Of a stretch of 58,041 nucleotides of DNA, positions 25,798-34,906 are shown one piece after another. The notes beneath the pieces are model-generated. The model had not been told where the DNA came from. It did not search any database and was given only the letters and a program-made list of their open reading frames with translations. The translations under genes and the position numbers were made by a program. Within the stretch, counting starts at the first letter, position 1, and each line of letters starts with the position of its first letter. The stretch is from the NCBI GenBank assembly GCA_964518575.1, contig CAZFGW010000013.1, positions 1-58,041 on the forward strand, given 5' to 3'. Origin of the DNA: MGBC163016 sp964518575. Its GTDB lineage: Bacteria; Actinomycetota; Coriobacteriia; Coriobacteriales; Eggerthellaceae.

Positions 25798-26905
25798 GAT
25801 GCGCTTTCAGCCTTTCAGCGAGATCGGTCAGATCGATCTTGTTTCCCTCAGAAGATGACTCGGACAGAAGGTCGAGCAGTGTTGCCAAGTCGCTCTCACG
25901 CCTCTTGTAATCGATCGTGGGAAGCGGATGGGAATACCCTACCTGCATCGAAATGTGGGCAAGCGCATCTTCGAACGTCCCGATCTCATCAGCGAGACCG
26001 TTTTCCACGGCATCTTCGCCCGTATAGGGAAGCCCGTTGGCAAGCGCACGTACCTCCTCAACATCCATATGCCGTCCCTCAGCGACGGTATTGATGAAGT
26101 CGTTACTGATCTGATCAACGATGCGCTGATACCAGGCACGCTCTTCCTCCGTCAGAGGTCTGTTGCCATAGCTCGAATCTTTCGACTCCGATGAAGTGAT
26201 CGTGTCGATCTTGATGCCGAGCTTATCGTAGAGACCCGACAGATCAGTCACTTCAAGGGCAACGCCGATCGCACCGATGGAAGTTGTCCGTGCCGTGAAT
26301 ATATAGTCTGCTTGCGAGGAGATTTCATACGCAGCGCTCGCGTTGGTCGATGCGCTGGAAACGACGATCGGCTTATCGAAATCGCGCACATAGATGGACA
26401 TCTCCTCACCCGCCGTGGCAACACCGCCACCCGAGTTGACCCGCAGGATGACGCCTTTGACATTGCTGTCGCTCTCGGCGCGGTCGAGCTGCGCTTTCAA
26501 GCCCTCGGGCGAACACGACGTTCCGTCGTACTGGATTGTTCCGTCGATATCAATCACCACGATGGAAGCTTCGTCGGCGCGGTCGTAAGACCCGCTCGTA
26601 CCAAAGGATGAAAACGACCCGCCCACCGAGCCCATGACTGAACTGCATGAGACGATGCTCGTCAAGACAATGAGGCAAAGCGCCACAATGACCACGATAG
26701 CAACGATCCATCCCTTGCTTTGCTTCGGCGCAACGGGCGCTTGCACGGGTGCCGCATATGCAGGAGCGCCTTGAGAAGGGGCGTGTGCGGTGCCCGCAGA
26801 AGATGATTGCGCGCCCTCGGCGGCGGCGTCCGCATACGGCTTTTGAGCGCGTGCTGTCCCGTACACGGCATCATAGGGATTTTGCGTATATTGATTGTCA
26901 GACAA
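25787..26905 (-). CDS. sppA: Signal peptide peptidase SppA, membrane-anchored Ser-Lys protease
   Basis: SppA degrades leftover signal peptides. The 372-residue protein has a disordered Ala/Pro-rich cytoplasmic N-terminus, one membrane segment (66-88) and an S49 protease domain. By alignment with the short Gram-positive SppA, S190 in STNASAAYEI is the nucleophile and K242 in SSESKDSS the base; NSGGGVATAGE is the usual NSPGG motif with Pro replaced. The frame opens with TTG at 26905 behind a weak AAAGG, so the start is uncertain. Overlap with metG suggests co-transcription. Confidence 0.88.
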   Translation of the reverse strand: MSDNQYTQNPYDAVYGTARAQKPYADAAAEGAQSSSAGTAHAPSQGAPAYAAPVQAPVAPKQSKGWIVAIVVIVALCLIVLTSIVSCSSVMGSVGGSFSSFGTSGSYDRADEASIVVIDIDGTIQYDGTSCSPEGLKAQLDRAESDSNVKGVILRVNSGGGVATAGEEMSIYVRDFDKPIVVSSASTNASAAYEISSQADYIFTARTTSIGAIGVALEVTDLSGLYDKLGIKIDTITSSESKDSSYGNRPLTEEERAWYQRIVDQISNDFINTVAEGRHMDVEEVRALANGLPYTGEDAVENGLADEIGTFEDALAHISMQVGYSHPLPTIDYKRRESDLATLLDLLSESSSEGNKIDLTDLAERLKAHHDA

Positions 26906-26972
26906 TGTGATCGCGCCTTTCCGTATGTCTTGCTTTCCGGTTTTTTAAGAGTGTTCCTTTAAGCGGCTTTCC

Positions 26973-28826
26973 TTACAAAACCATACCCTCGTCGCTGCGT
27001 CCCTGGGTCTGCGCCCGCTTCGCCGTACGCAACAGAAAATCCTGATTCGTATCGGTTTGCTTCAACGACTTGATGAGCATATCCATGGACCGCTCGGTAT
27101 TGTTCATATTCGCAAGTATACGTCTCACTGCCCAAATAAGCGGAGCTTCTTGACCATCGAGCAAAAGCTCTTCTTTTCTCGTGCCCGACGAAACCGGGTC
27201 GATCGCGGGGAAAATGCGCCTGTCGGCAAGGTTACGATCGAGCTTCAACTCCATATTGCCCGTACCTTTGAACTCCTCGAAAATGACCTCGTCCATCTTC
27301 GATCCCGTATCGATGAGCGCGGATGCGAGGATGGTGAGCGAACCACCGTTTTCGATATTGCGCGCCGCTCCCAAGAAACGCTTCGGAGGATAGAGCGCCG
27401 TCGAGTCAACGCCGCCTGAAAGAATCCTGCCTGAAGCGGGTTGAGCAAGGTTGTACGCACGTGCGAGACGCGTGATCGAGTCGAGAAGGATGACAACGTC
27501 TTCGCCCTGTTCGACAAGCCTTTTCGCCCGCTCGATCACGAGCTCAGCCACCGCGATATGGTTCTCGGAAGGCATGTCGAAGGTGGATGCAATGACCTCG
27601 CCATGGACCGAGCGCTGCATGTCGGTCACCTCTTCGGGTCGTTCGTCGACCAGAAGGCAGATAAGGTGCGCCTCGGGATTATTCGCATGGATAGATGCGG
27701 CAATGTCCTTCAAAACCGTGGTCTTGCCAGCTTTGGGAGGAGACACGATAAGACCGCGTTGACCTTTGCCAATCGGCGCTGCAAGATCGATGACGCGCGC
27801 CGTCAAGGTGTCTTTGCCATGCTCCATGACCAGGCGCTCATCGGGGAAAATGGGCGTCAGATCAGAGAATTTCGGACGCGATGCCACTTCTTCGATGGGA
27901 GTGCCGTTCACGGTGAACACTTTTTGGATGGCGGCGAATTTCTCGCCTTCGCGCGCCGGACGTGTCTGACCGACCACGAGATCGCCCTTGCGAAGCCCAT
28001 TGCGTCGGATTGTGGATAAGCCCACATACACGTCACGCTCACTCGGCAAATAACCGTTCGTCCGCAAGAAACCATACCCGTCCTGCAGGATATCGAGAAT
28101 GCCACAGACTTCGATGAAGCCCTCGGCAATAAGCACTGCTTCATAGATGGCTTCGACCATTTCGGCTTTCTTCATGCCGGATGCATCGATGCTGAGTTCT
28201 GCCGCTTTTTCACGGAGCTCCGGCAACTTCAATGCCTCAAGCTCTTCTTTGGTGATGCTGGGATTGTATTCACGCTGCTGGCGATTATCGCGCTGACGAC
28301 GCTGACGGCGTCCGTTCTGATTGCGATTATTGCGACCGTTTTGATTGGATTGGTTGGAATTTTTGTGAGCAGCATCCGTCTTCAGGCGCTGCTTGACATG
28401 GGTGTGGGCAGCTTTGGCATCGGCTGCACCCTCGTTTGCATCGGTGCTCTCCGATGCCGCTTCCTTGGAAGCATCATGCTCGGCTGCGCTCTCATCGTCG
28501 TGAGCGCCCTTGTCTGCGTCCTCGGATGAAGCTTCCTCTTTGGCAGCCTTGGTTGTACGTGTACGACGCCGCGGCGTCTTCGCCACTTCGTCAGACACCT
28601 CCGCGCTTTCCGCTTCCGTTGAAGCTGCCTCTATGCTCGTCTCATCTGATGAGACATCATCAGACGCTGCTTTCTTTGTGGTTCTGCGCGTCCGTTTCGG
28701 AGTTTCGCCCTCAGTTTCTTCGGCGCTTTTCGCCTTGGTGGTACGGCTGGCGCGCTTCTTCGGTGCTGAGGCGACCTCGTCCACCGACGTCTCCGATGCT
28801 TCCGCTTCTGTTTCTTTCACTACCAT
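26973..28826 (-). CDS. rho: Transcription termination factor Rho with long N-terminal insertion
   Basis: Rho is the hexameric RNA helicase that ends untranslated transcripts. The 617-residue protein has a 185-residue N-terminal extension, then Rho_N (from about 190), the RNA-binding fold (DILQDGYGFLR), and the ATPase core with Walker A PPKAGKTT, LLVDERPEEV and the Q-loop region. The extension contains three similar basic words ending RTTKA/RTTKKA (around 24, 43 and 85), acidic stretches between them, and an N/Q/R-rich run at 155-187. The ATG at 28826 overlaps the upstream stop as TAATG. Such insertions are typical of high-GC Gram-positive Rho. Confidence 0.95.
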   Translation of the reverse strand: MVVKETEAEASETSVDEVASAPKKRASRTTKAKSAEETEGETPKRTRRTTKKAASDDVSSDETSIEAASTEAESAEVSDEVAKTPRRRTRTTKAAKEEASSEDADKGAHDDESAAEHDASKEAASESTDANEGAADAKAAHTHVKQRLKTDAAHKNSNQSNQNGRNNRNQNGRRQRRQRDNRQQREYNPSITKEELEALKLPELREKAAELSIDASGMKKAEMVEAIYEAVLIAEGFIEVCGILDILQDGYGFLRTNGYLPSERDVYVGLSTIRRNGLRKGDLVVGQTRPAREGEKFAAIQKVFTVNGTPIEEVASRPKFSDLTPIFPDERLVMEHGKDTLTARVIDLAAPIGKGQRGLIVSPPKAGKTTVLKDIAASIHANNPEAHLICLLVDERPEEVTDMQRSVHGEVIASTFDMPSENHIAVAELVIERAKRLVEQGEDVVILLDSITRLARAYNLAQPASGRILSGGVDSTALYPPKRFLGAARNIENGGSLTILASALIDTGSKMDEVIFEEFKGTGNMELKLDRNLADRRIFPAIDPVSSGTRKEELLLDGQEAPLIWAVRRILANMNNTERSMDMLIKSLKQTDTNQDFLLRTAKRAQTQGRSDEGMVL

Positions 28827-29506
28827 TATTTGACTTTCTCCCAATCCTTCAAGAATGAATCGATGCCCGCCGTCGTCAGCGGATGTGCGATCAGTTTTTT
28901 GAGCACACCAAACGGAACGGTTGCAACATCGGCGCCCATGAGCGCACATTGCGTCACATGCTCAGCGCTCCTGATGGAAGCTGCGATCACTTCGATCTGT
29001 TCGCCATTCACCGTACTATCGGTGAAATCGTAGTTGCCGACCGCTTCAACGATCTGAGCAACTTGCGCGATGCCGTCTTCAGAAATGTCGTCGAACCGAC
29101 CGATGAACGGAGAGATGTAACGTGCGCCCGAACGTGCCGCCAGCATTGCCTGCGGAACCGTGAAGCACAGCGTCATGTTGACCCGAATGCCCTCATCGGC
29201 AAGCTTACGCGTTGCAGCGAGACCCTCGATCGTGGTCGGGATCTTCACCACCACATTGGGAGCGATCTTCGCAAGCTCACGCCCGTCTTCGATAAGTTCC
29301 TCTTTGGTCATGGCAACCGACTCGGCAGACACCGGGCAATCAGGACCGACGATGTCGCAGATACGCTTGATATGCTGCGGGAAATCAGCAAGCTTTCCCC
29401 CGATGCGCGAATAGAGGCTCGGATTCGTCGTAACACCCGAAAGCGCTCCCCAACTCGCAGCTTCTTCGATCTCGTTCAAATCAGCAGTATCTAGGAAAAA
29501 TTTCAC
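28826..29506 (-). CDS. fsa: Transaldolase-like fructose-6-phosphate aldolase
   Basis: The 226-residue protein belongs to the short transaldolase/FSA family: KFFLDTADLNEI, GVTTNPSLYSR, the Schiff-base lysine K88 in VVVKIPTT, and ISPFIGRFDD. Enzymes of this size act as transaldolases or fructose-6-phosphate aldolases, which cannot be told apart here. The GTG at 29506 has AAGGAGG five bases upstream. It is co-transcribed with rho, with overlapping stop and start. Confidence 0.92.
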   Translation of the reverse strand: MKFFLDTADLNEIEEAASWGALSGVTTNPSLYSRIGGKLADFPQHIKRICDIVGPDCPVSAESVAMTKEELIEDGRELAKIAPNVVVKIPTTIEGLAATRKLADEGIRVNMTLCFTVPQAMLAARSGARYISPFIGRFDDISEDGIAQVAQIVEAVGNYDFTDSTVNGEQIEVIAASIRSAEHVTQCALMGADVATVPFGVLKKLIAHPLTTAGIDSFLKDWEKVK

Positions 29507-29619
29507 TGACTCCTCCTTACAGATTTTTCCCAAGCATGAAGGCACAATACCGTGCGTTTTCAGTTTAGAAAGGGATTCTTTGATGTGATTTCCTCAACAA
29601 GGTTTTAGAACTGCGATTC

Positions 29620-29648
29620 AAAGTATCACATGTCTTGATATCGTTCAA
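29620..29648 (-). promoter_or_regulatory. Probable promoter of fsa-rho
   Basis: The minus strand shows TTGAAC (29643-29648), a 17-bp spacer and TACTTT (29620-29625), each a partial match. The leader would be about 105 bases. It stands back to back with the epimerase promoter in the 328-base gene-free stretch 29507-29834. Confidence 0.45.
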
Positions 29649-29720
29649 CGACAAAATGCGATCACCGGCATAAAAGCGACGATACGACTGGGTATGCCCG
29701 CGCGGAATGGAAACAAAGCG

Positions 29721-29763
29721 TTAATCAAGAATCCTTGATTAAAATACCTTTCAGCTTGATAAT
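29721..29763 (+). promoter_or_regulatory. Epimerase-kinase operon promoter with overlapping operator
   Basis: A -35 box TTGATT (29735-29740) and a -10 box GATAAT (29758-29763) are spaced by 17 bp. A perfect inverted repeat, ttaatcaag (29721-29729) and cttgattaa (29734-29742) with four bases between, covers the -35 box. A dimeric repressor bound there would block RNA polymerase. No regulator gene for sugar acids is adjacent, so the binding protein is unknown. Confidence 0.7.
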
Positions 29764-29834
29764 TTTCCTATATGCATCACGGCGGCATTCGAGCCTTGAT
29801 GCGAAACAGATCACCACCTCGGGAAGGAGCGCCT

Positions 29835-31049
29835 TTGACACCTGACACCTTATCCAAACTCGAGCAATCCAGAGCATGGATCAAAGATCAGCTCGAGACC
29901 TGCATCGCATTTTGGCTTGAGCACGGAATGGACAACATCAATAAAGGTGTCTATACCTGCCTCGATAGAAAAGGCGACATCTATTCAACCGACAAAAGCG
30001 TTTGGATGCAGGGGCGTTGTGCATGGACGTTCTCATATCTCTGCCACCTTTATGGAAAGCGCCCCGAGTGGCTTGAGGCGGCGAAGAGTTGCCTTGACTT
30101 CCTTGAGGAGCATTGCATCAATCACGAAGCAGGCGATCGGCTGTACTTCACCGTGACCGCCGAGGGAAAGCCGCTGCGCCAGCGCCGCTACAATTTCTCG
30201 GAAGGTTTCTACTGCATCGCGAATGCGGAGTACTACGGACAAACGGGTGACGAGGCGTGCCTTGCCCGTGCGCGACGTGCCTACCAGCTCATCTATGACC
30301 TCAACAACGGACTTATTGAAGACCCGACCGGGCTTGGTCCGAAAACGATCGCGCAAACACGTTCGGGCTATGCTCTGGGTGATCCGATGATCTTCTTGAA
30401 CATCATCTCCATCATGCGCCGCGTCGACCCTGAGCACACCGCCGAATACGACAAGCACGCGCGTGAATGCACCGAGCGCATCGTGAACTACCATTTCCAT
30501 CCCGAGCTGGGATGCACGCTTGAAAGCGTCAACACCGCGGGTGAGCCTGAGCTTTGGTATACCGCAGGGCGCATCGTGAACCCGGGGCATGATATCGAAT
30601 GCAGTTGGTTCATGATGGATGAGGCGAACTACCGCGGTGATGAGGCGCTGCACAAAACCGCTGAAGAAATCTTCCGCCTTGCCATCGAGGCTGGCTGGGA
30701 TAACGAATATGAGGGCATCCTCTATTTCATCGATGCCAAGGGCTTGCCGCCTGAGGCGTATGAGCACGACATGAAGCTCTGGTGGCCGCATAACGAAGCA
30801 ATGATCGCATCGATCAAAGCCTATCGCGATACTGGCGATGAGTACTATCTGAACTGGTTTTTCAAAGTCCTCGACTATTGCAAAGAGCATTTCGCTGATC
30901 CCGAATATGGGGAATGGTACGGATACCTGCGCCGAGACGGTCTTCCGACGATGCCCCCGACCAAAGGCTCCACCTTCAAAGGACCCTTCCACGTTCCTCG
31001 TGCCCTCAGTATGACCGAGCAAGTCCTGACCGAACTGATTGGAGAATGA
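29835..31049 (+). CDS. AGE-family N-acylglucosamine 2-epimerase
   Basis: AGE enzymes interconvert N-acetylmannosamine and N-acetylglucosamine on an (alpha/alpha)6 barrel. The 404-residue product has the expected aromatic/Glu motifs, the conserved HDIECSW (H252) and WWPHNEAM (H319), the two catalytic histidines, and an R-rich substrate patch near RYNFSEGFY. The TTG at 29835 is chosen because GGAAGGAG lies six bases upstream; the ATG 63 bases earlier has no ribosome site. It is first in a two-gene operon with the kinase downstream. Working on unphosphorylated sugar, it fits the Bacteroides-type sialic acid route. Confidence 0.88.
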   Translation: MTPDTLSKLEQSRAWIKDQLETCIAFWLEHGMDNINKGVYTCLDRKGDIYSTDKSVWMQGRCAWTFSYLCHLYGKRPEWLEAAKSCLDFLEEHCINHEAGDRLYFTVTAEGKPLRQRRYNFSEGFYCIANAEYYGQTGDEACLARARRAYQLIYDLNNGLIEDPTGLGPKTIAQTRSGYALGDPMIFLNIISIMRRVDPEHTAEYDKHARECTERIVNYHFHPELGCTLESVNTAGEPELWYTAGRIVNPGHDIECSWFMMDEANYRGDEALHKTAEEIFRLAIEAGWDNEYEGILYFIDAKGLPPEAYEHDMKLWWPHNEAMIASIKAYRDTGDEYYLNWFFKVLDYCKEHFADPEYGEWYGYLRRDGLPTMPPTKGSTFKGPFHVPRALSMTEQVLTELIGE

Positions 31050-31051
31050 GC

Positions 31052-32425
31052 ATGAACTACCTTGGCATTGATTACGACATTAAAAACATACCCGTTCTGG
31101 ATCCCTCTTTCATCCCCTTCGGTGTTTGGATGCGCGCTTACCTCGAGCAAGCGGACCGCCCGATCAGTATTGCAGTCGAGCGCGAAGACGGACTAATCAG
31201 TGTTCGCGAAAGCATGATCCGTGGCGACGAATTCGCAGAGGCGAACTACCGCTATATCGAGCGGCTCGTCAAGTTCGAACTTTGGAGCATCGGCGGATTC
31301 AGGGTCTATATCACCGGCTGCGATGATATCGCCAAAAAGCTGCAAAAGGCATACAGTCCTTCCGGCGAACGCTCATTCGACTATGAATTTGTCGGTGACG
31401 TCTACGAAAAGCCCCTTGAAGTTATCTGCTGCAGCAAGGAAGATTTCCCCCAGGCGAACGAGTCGGCAAAGCAGATCGGCGGACATATGGAGGGCTGCCG
31501 CATTGGATTCGATGCGGGCGGGTCTGACCGCAAAGTGTCAGCCGTCATCGATGGCGAGCCTGTTTATTCGGAAGAGGTTGTTTGGTATCCGAAGGTTACC
31601 GAAGACCCCACCTACCACTTCAATGAGATCGTGACCGCTTTCAAGACCGCTGCGTCGAAGATGCCACGCGTGGATGCCATCGGCGTTTCCTCTGCTGGCA
31701 CGTTTGTGGGCAACTCCCCCATGGTCGCATCGTTGTTCATCAAGGTTCCCCGCGATCGGCGCGAAGAGGTCAAGAGCATCTATGATCGTGCGGGCGAAGA
31801 GATTGGGGACGTCCCGCTTGTCGTTGCCAATGACGGCGACGTCACCGCGCTTGCCGGTTTCATGAGCACCGGTGAAGGATCTATCCTCGGCATTGCCATG
31901 GGAACCTCGGAAGCTGTGGGATATGTCAACGCTGAAGGAAACGTCCTTGGATGGATCAATGAGCTTGCATTCGCGCCCGTTGACCTCTCCCCTACCGCAA
32001 TGCAGGATGAGTGGTCAACCGACTTCGGTGTTGGATGTAAATACTTCAGCCAAGACGCCGTGATCAAGCTCGCCCCTGCTGCAAATATCATCCTCAATCC
32101 CGACGATACCCCTGCTGAGAAACTCAAGGTGGTACAGGCGCTTGCCAATGACGGCAACGAAGCAGCGCTCGATATCTATCGCTCGATTGGCTGCTATCTT
32201 GCGCACACCCTCGTACTTTACAGCATGTTCTACGAGATCAAAACGCTCTTGGTACTGGGACGAGTGGCATCAGGAGATGGCGGTGACCTTCTCATCAGCG
32301 AATGCAACCGCATCCTTGAAGAGGAATATCCGGAACTTGCCGCCCAAATCAAGGTAACGCTGCCGGATGAGAAGATGCGACGTGTCGGACAGTCCGTTGC
32401 TGCTGCAAGCCTGCCCGAGCTCTAA
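31052..32425 (+). CDS. ASKHA/ROK-like sugar kinase with 150-residue N-terminal extension, probable N-acetylhexosamine kinase
   Basis: From residue 151 the protein reads like a ROK kinase: phosphate-1 loop GFDAGGSDRK (D154), ANDGDVTALAG with the catalytic Asp261, and GTSEAVGYV near 284. The ROK zinc motif CxCGxxGCxE is missing. Residues 1-150 have no recognised domain and include several cysteines. At 457 residues it is about half as long again as usual ROK kinases. The ATG at 31052 follows GGAG and sits two bases after the epimerase stop. Phosphorylation of GlcNAc (or ManNAc) is inferred from its partner and from nagA and nagB nearby. Confidence 0.7.
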   Translation: MNYLGIDYDIKNIPVLDPSFIPFGVWMRAYLEQADRPISIAVEREDGLISVRESMIRGDEFAEANYRYIERLVKFELWSIGGFRVYITGCDDIAKKLQKAYSPSGERSFDYEFVGDVYEKPLEVICCSKEDFPQANESAKQIGGHMEGCRIGFDAGGSDRKVSAVIDGEPVYSEEVVWYPKVTEDPTYHFNEIVTAFKTAASKMPRVDAIGVSSAGTFVGNSPMVASLFIKVPRDRREEVKSIYDRAGEEIGDVPLVVANDGDVTALAGFMSTGEGSILGIAMGTSEAVGYVNAEGNVLGWINELAFAPVDLSPTAMQDEWSTDFGVGCKYFSQDAVIKLAPAANIILNPDDTPAEKLKVVQALANDGNEAALDIYRSIGCYLAHTLVLYSMFYEIKTLLVLGRVASGDGGDLLISECNRILEEEYPELAAQIKVTLPDEKMRRVGQSVAAASLPEL

Positions 32426-32466
32426 GCGGTGTGTCCAAGCACTGATCTTGCTTTTGAGCTTGCACT

Positions 32467-32505
32467 AAAAAGGGGTGGTGGTTATTCCATCACCCCTTTT
32501 TCATA
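32467..32505. terminator. Bidirectional intrinsic terminator between kinase and nagA
   Basis: The 11-bp stem aaaaaggggtg (32467-32477) with caccccttttt (32491-32501) has A/T runs on both sides. It lies 41 bases after the kinase stop and 75 bases beyond the nagA stop on the other strand, so it serves both convergent transcripts. Confidence 0.88.
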
Positions 32506-32576
32506 TTCGCGAAACGCCACAGTGAGTCAGCTCACGCTCATATATTGTGCGCTTGGGCACAAGCGCAGATATACTT

Positions 32577-33734
32577 TTATGCCTTTACCGGGATCTGCTT
32601 ACCCCGAAGCACGATTGCCTTAAGTGCAAGCGTCTCCTTATCGAGCACGACCGCACTCGCCTCATGTCCTGCCTCAAGCGATCCATACCGCTCATCCACG
32701 CCGATCGCCCTTGCCGGATTGGCACTTGCCGCTTTCACGGCACTTGCAAGTGGAATCTCCATCTGTGTCACCGCTACCGTGAAGCAGCGCATGAGATCGG
32801 ACACAGACCCTGCAAGATTGCCCGCCTCGATCGTTGCAACGGGACCTTTGACGGTAACGTCCTGTCCTCCGAGGTCATACACACCATCACCGAGTCCTGC
32901 GGCACGCAAGGTGTCACTCACAAGTATCATCCGGTCATCGCCGAACATGTTAAATGCGAGCCTGACCATAGACGGATGGATATGCACGCCATCAGCGATG
33001 ATTTCCGCCATGACATCTTCGCGCTCAACCGCAGCGGGAATAGGACCGGGTTTGCGGTGATGCATCGGATCCATGGCATTGTAGAGATGGGTGAGATGTG
33101 ATGCGCCGGCATCAAATGCGGCAGCGGCGCTGTCATAATCAGCACAGGTGTGTGCCAAAGATATCCGAACCTCATCTTTGAGCGTTTCGATGAATGCCTG
33201 CGCACCCGGCTCTTCGGGAGCTATATCAACAAGTTTGAACAAGCCGCGGGCGCTTTTCTGAAGGCGCTTGAACTCTTCGACATCGGGATTGCGAACATGC
33301 TCAGGATTTTGCGCCCCTACCTTCGAAGGTGAAATGAACGGTCCTTCCATGTTGATACCCACAAGCGAAGACTCATTAGCAGCAGGAACATACTCAGCCG
33401 CCGAAAGCGCCGCAGCGTTAAGCTGTTCTTCGGAAAGCGTCATTGTTGCTGGACACATGGCAACGATACCGCGAGATGCCTCATATGCACCCATGGTGTG
33501 CAGCCCTGCAAGGTCTCCGTCGCTGATATCCGCACCCGCACTTCCATGGAAGTGGATGTCAACAAGTCCGGGGATGACATAGCATCCCGTCGCATCGATC
33601 ACTTCATCTGATACAGCTTGATCAAACCCATCAACGATCGTATCACCCTTGAAATAGATATCCTTTTTCTCAAAGCCGCTTCCTGTGAAAACAAGTCCAC
33701 CTTGAAGCGCAGAAACACCCTTCACATCATCCAT
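32577..33734 (-). CDS. nagA: N-acetylglucosamine-6-phosphate deacetylase
   Basis: NagA removes acetate from GlcNAc-6-P to give glucosamine-6-P. The 385-residue protein shows the metal-binding GLVDIHFHG (H61, H63), NMEGPFISPSKVGAQ, the later histidines in SLAHTCADY and THLYNAM, and the catalytic Asp in LVSDT. GGTGG precedes the ATG at 33734. It begins 51 bases after ruvB and runs toward the epimerase-kinase operon, ending at a shared terminator. It may be read from the ruv transcript or a short promoter in the gap. Confidence 0.93.
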   Translation of the reverse strand: MDDVKGVSALQGGLVFTGSGFEKKDIYFKGDTIVDGFDQAVSDEVIDATGCYVIPGLVDIHFHGSAGADISDGDLAGLHTMGAYEASRGIVAMCPATMTLSEEQLNAAALSAAEYVPAANESSLVGINMEGPFISPSKVGAQNPEHVRNPDVEEFKRLQKSARGLFKLVDIAPEEPGAQAFIETLKDEVRISLAHTCADYDSAAAAFDAGASHLTHLYNAMDPMHHRKPGPIPAAVEREDVMAEIIADGVHIHPSMVRLAFNMFGDDRMILVSDTLRAAGLGDGVYDLGGQDVTVKGPVATIEAGNLAGSVSDLMRCFTVAVTQMEIPLASAVKAASANPARAIGVDERYGSLEAGHEASAVVLDKETLALKAIVLRGKQIPVKA

Positions 33735-33785
33735 GTGCCCACCAAGCCTTTCTCAAAGCCGATGCCGTTATTATCCTAGAGCGTA

Positions 33786-34853
33786 TTATGCCTGTTTTTC
33801 CACGCCGAGGTGCGTGTATGCGCGATCCGTTGCCTGTCTGCCTTTCGGCGTTCTCACGATGAGCCCCTGCTGCATCAGATAGGGTTCATACACATCTTCA
33901 AGCGTATCCGTTTCCTCGGAAAGCGCTGAGGCGAGCGTGGTCAATCCGACCGGACGTCCCGAGAATTGAACGCAGAGCATCTCGAGAATTCTGTTGTCCA
34001 TAGAATCAAGCCCGAGCTCATCAACCTCGTAGAAGCTCAATGCGGTTTTTGCAACGTCTTCGGTGATCCTGCCTCCGGAGCGCACCTGCGCCCAGTCGCG
34101 CACGCGCTTGAGCAAGCGGTTCGAAAGACGCGGCGTACCCCGTGACCTCCGTGCAATCTCAAGCGCACCGGCGTCATCAATGGATATTTCCAAAATGGTA
34201 GCCGAACGCTTGACGATGTCAGCGAGCTCTTCCGGCGAATAGTACTGCAACCGAAATGCGATACCGAACCGATCGCGCAACGGACCGGTCAAAAGCCCCG
34301 TGCGCGTGGTAGCACCGATGAGGGTGAAGTGCGGAATATCGAGGCGGATCGAGCGCGCTGCAGGTCCTTTACCAACGACGATATCGAGCGAAAAATCCTC
34401 TAATGCCGGGTAGAGCACCTCTTCCACCATACGATTCATACGATGGATCTCATCGATGAAAAGGACATCTCCCTCTTCCAGATTCGTGAGAATGGCGGCA
34501 AGGTCGCCCGTTCGCTCGATGGCAGGTCCACTCGTTGTGCGGATATTGGCATTGATCTCATTGGCAACCACATTCGCAAGCGTGGTTTTACCAAGCCCCG
34601 GAGGTCCCGAGAACAGAATGTGGTCCACAACTTCGCTGCGCGATTGCGCGGCCTCAATGAGGATGGCAAGCGATTCTTTGACCTTTTCCTGTCCCATGTA
34701 GTCCTTGAGGTACTTCGGGCGCAGCGATCGGTCGATCGTGATGTCCTCTTCGGTCAAGGTCGGCGTGACTGAACGCGCATGCTCCGGTGTTTGTTGCGCA
34801 CCGGTGTTCTGCGCCTCGAAGACCATGCCTTCTATTTCGATGTCATCAGACAT
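33786..34853 (-). CDS. ruvB: Holliday junction branch migration helicase RuvB
   Basis: RuvB is the AAA+ motor of branch migration. The 355-residue protein has SLRPKYLKDYMGQEKVKE, Walker A FSGPPGLGKTTLAN, Walker B VLFIDEIHRMNR, sensor LIGATTRTG and a C-terminal winged helix (DTLEDVYEPYLMQQGLI). Start ATG at 34853 after GGTGG. It follows ruvA in the order ruvC-ruvA-ruvB. Confidence 0.97.
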   Translation of the reverse strand: MSDDIEIEGMVFEAQNTGAQQTPEHARSVTPTLTEEDITIDRSLRPKYLKDYMGQEKVKESLAILIEAAQSRSEVVDHILFSGPPGLGKTTLANVVANEINANIRTTSGPAIERTGDLAAILTNLEEGDVLFIDEIHRMNRMVEEVLYPALEDFSLDIVVGKGPAARSIRLDIPHFTLIGATTRTGLLTGPLRDRFGIAFRLQYYSPEELADIVKRSATILEISIDDAGALEIARRSRGTPRLSNRLLKRVRDWAQVRSGGRITEDVAKTALSFYEVDELGLDSMDNRILEMLCVQFSGRPVGLTTLASALSEETDTLEDVYEPYLMQQGLIVRTPKGRQATDRAYTHLGVEKQA

Positions 34854-34906
34854 TGAACCACCACTATCCTGTGTACGATCATTGAAAAGTACGCCGAGCG
34901 CTTTTG

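Noticed and set aside
30033..31022. 329-codon minus-strand ORF opposite the epimerase
   Set aside because: The plus-strand frame has full AGE motifs; the antisense frame shows no recognisable domain and no ribosome site.
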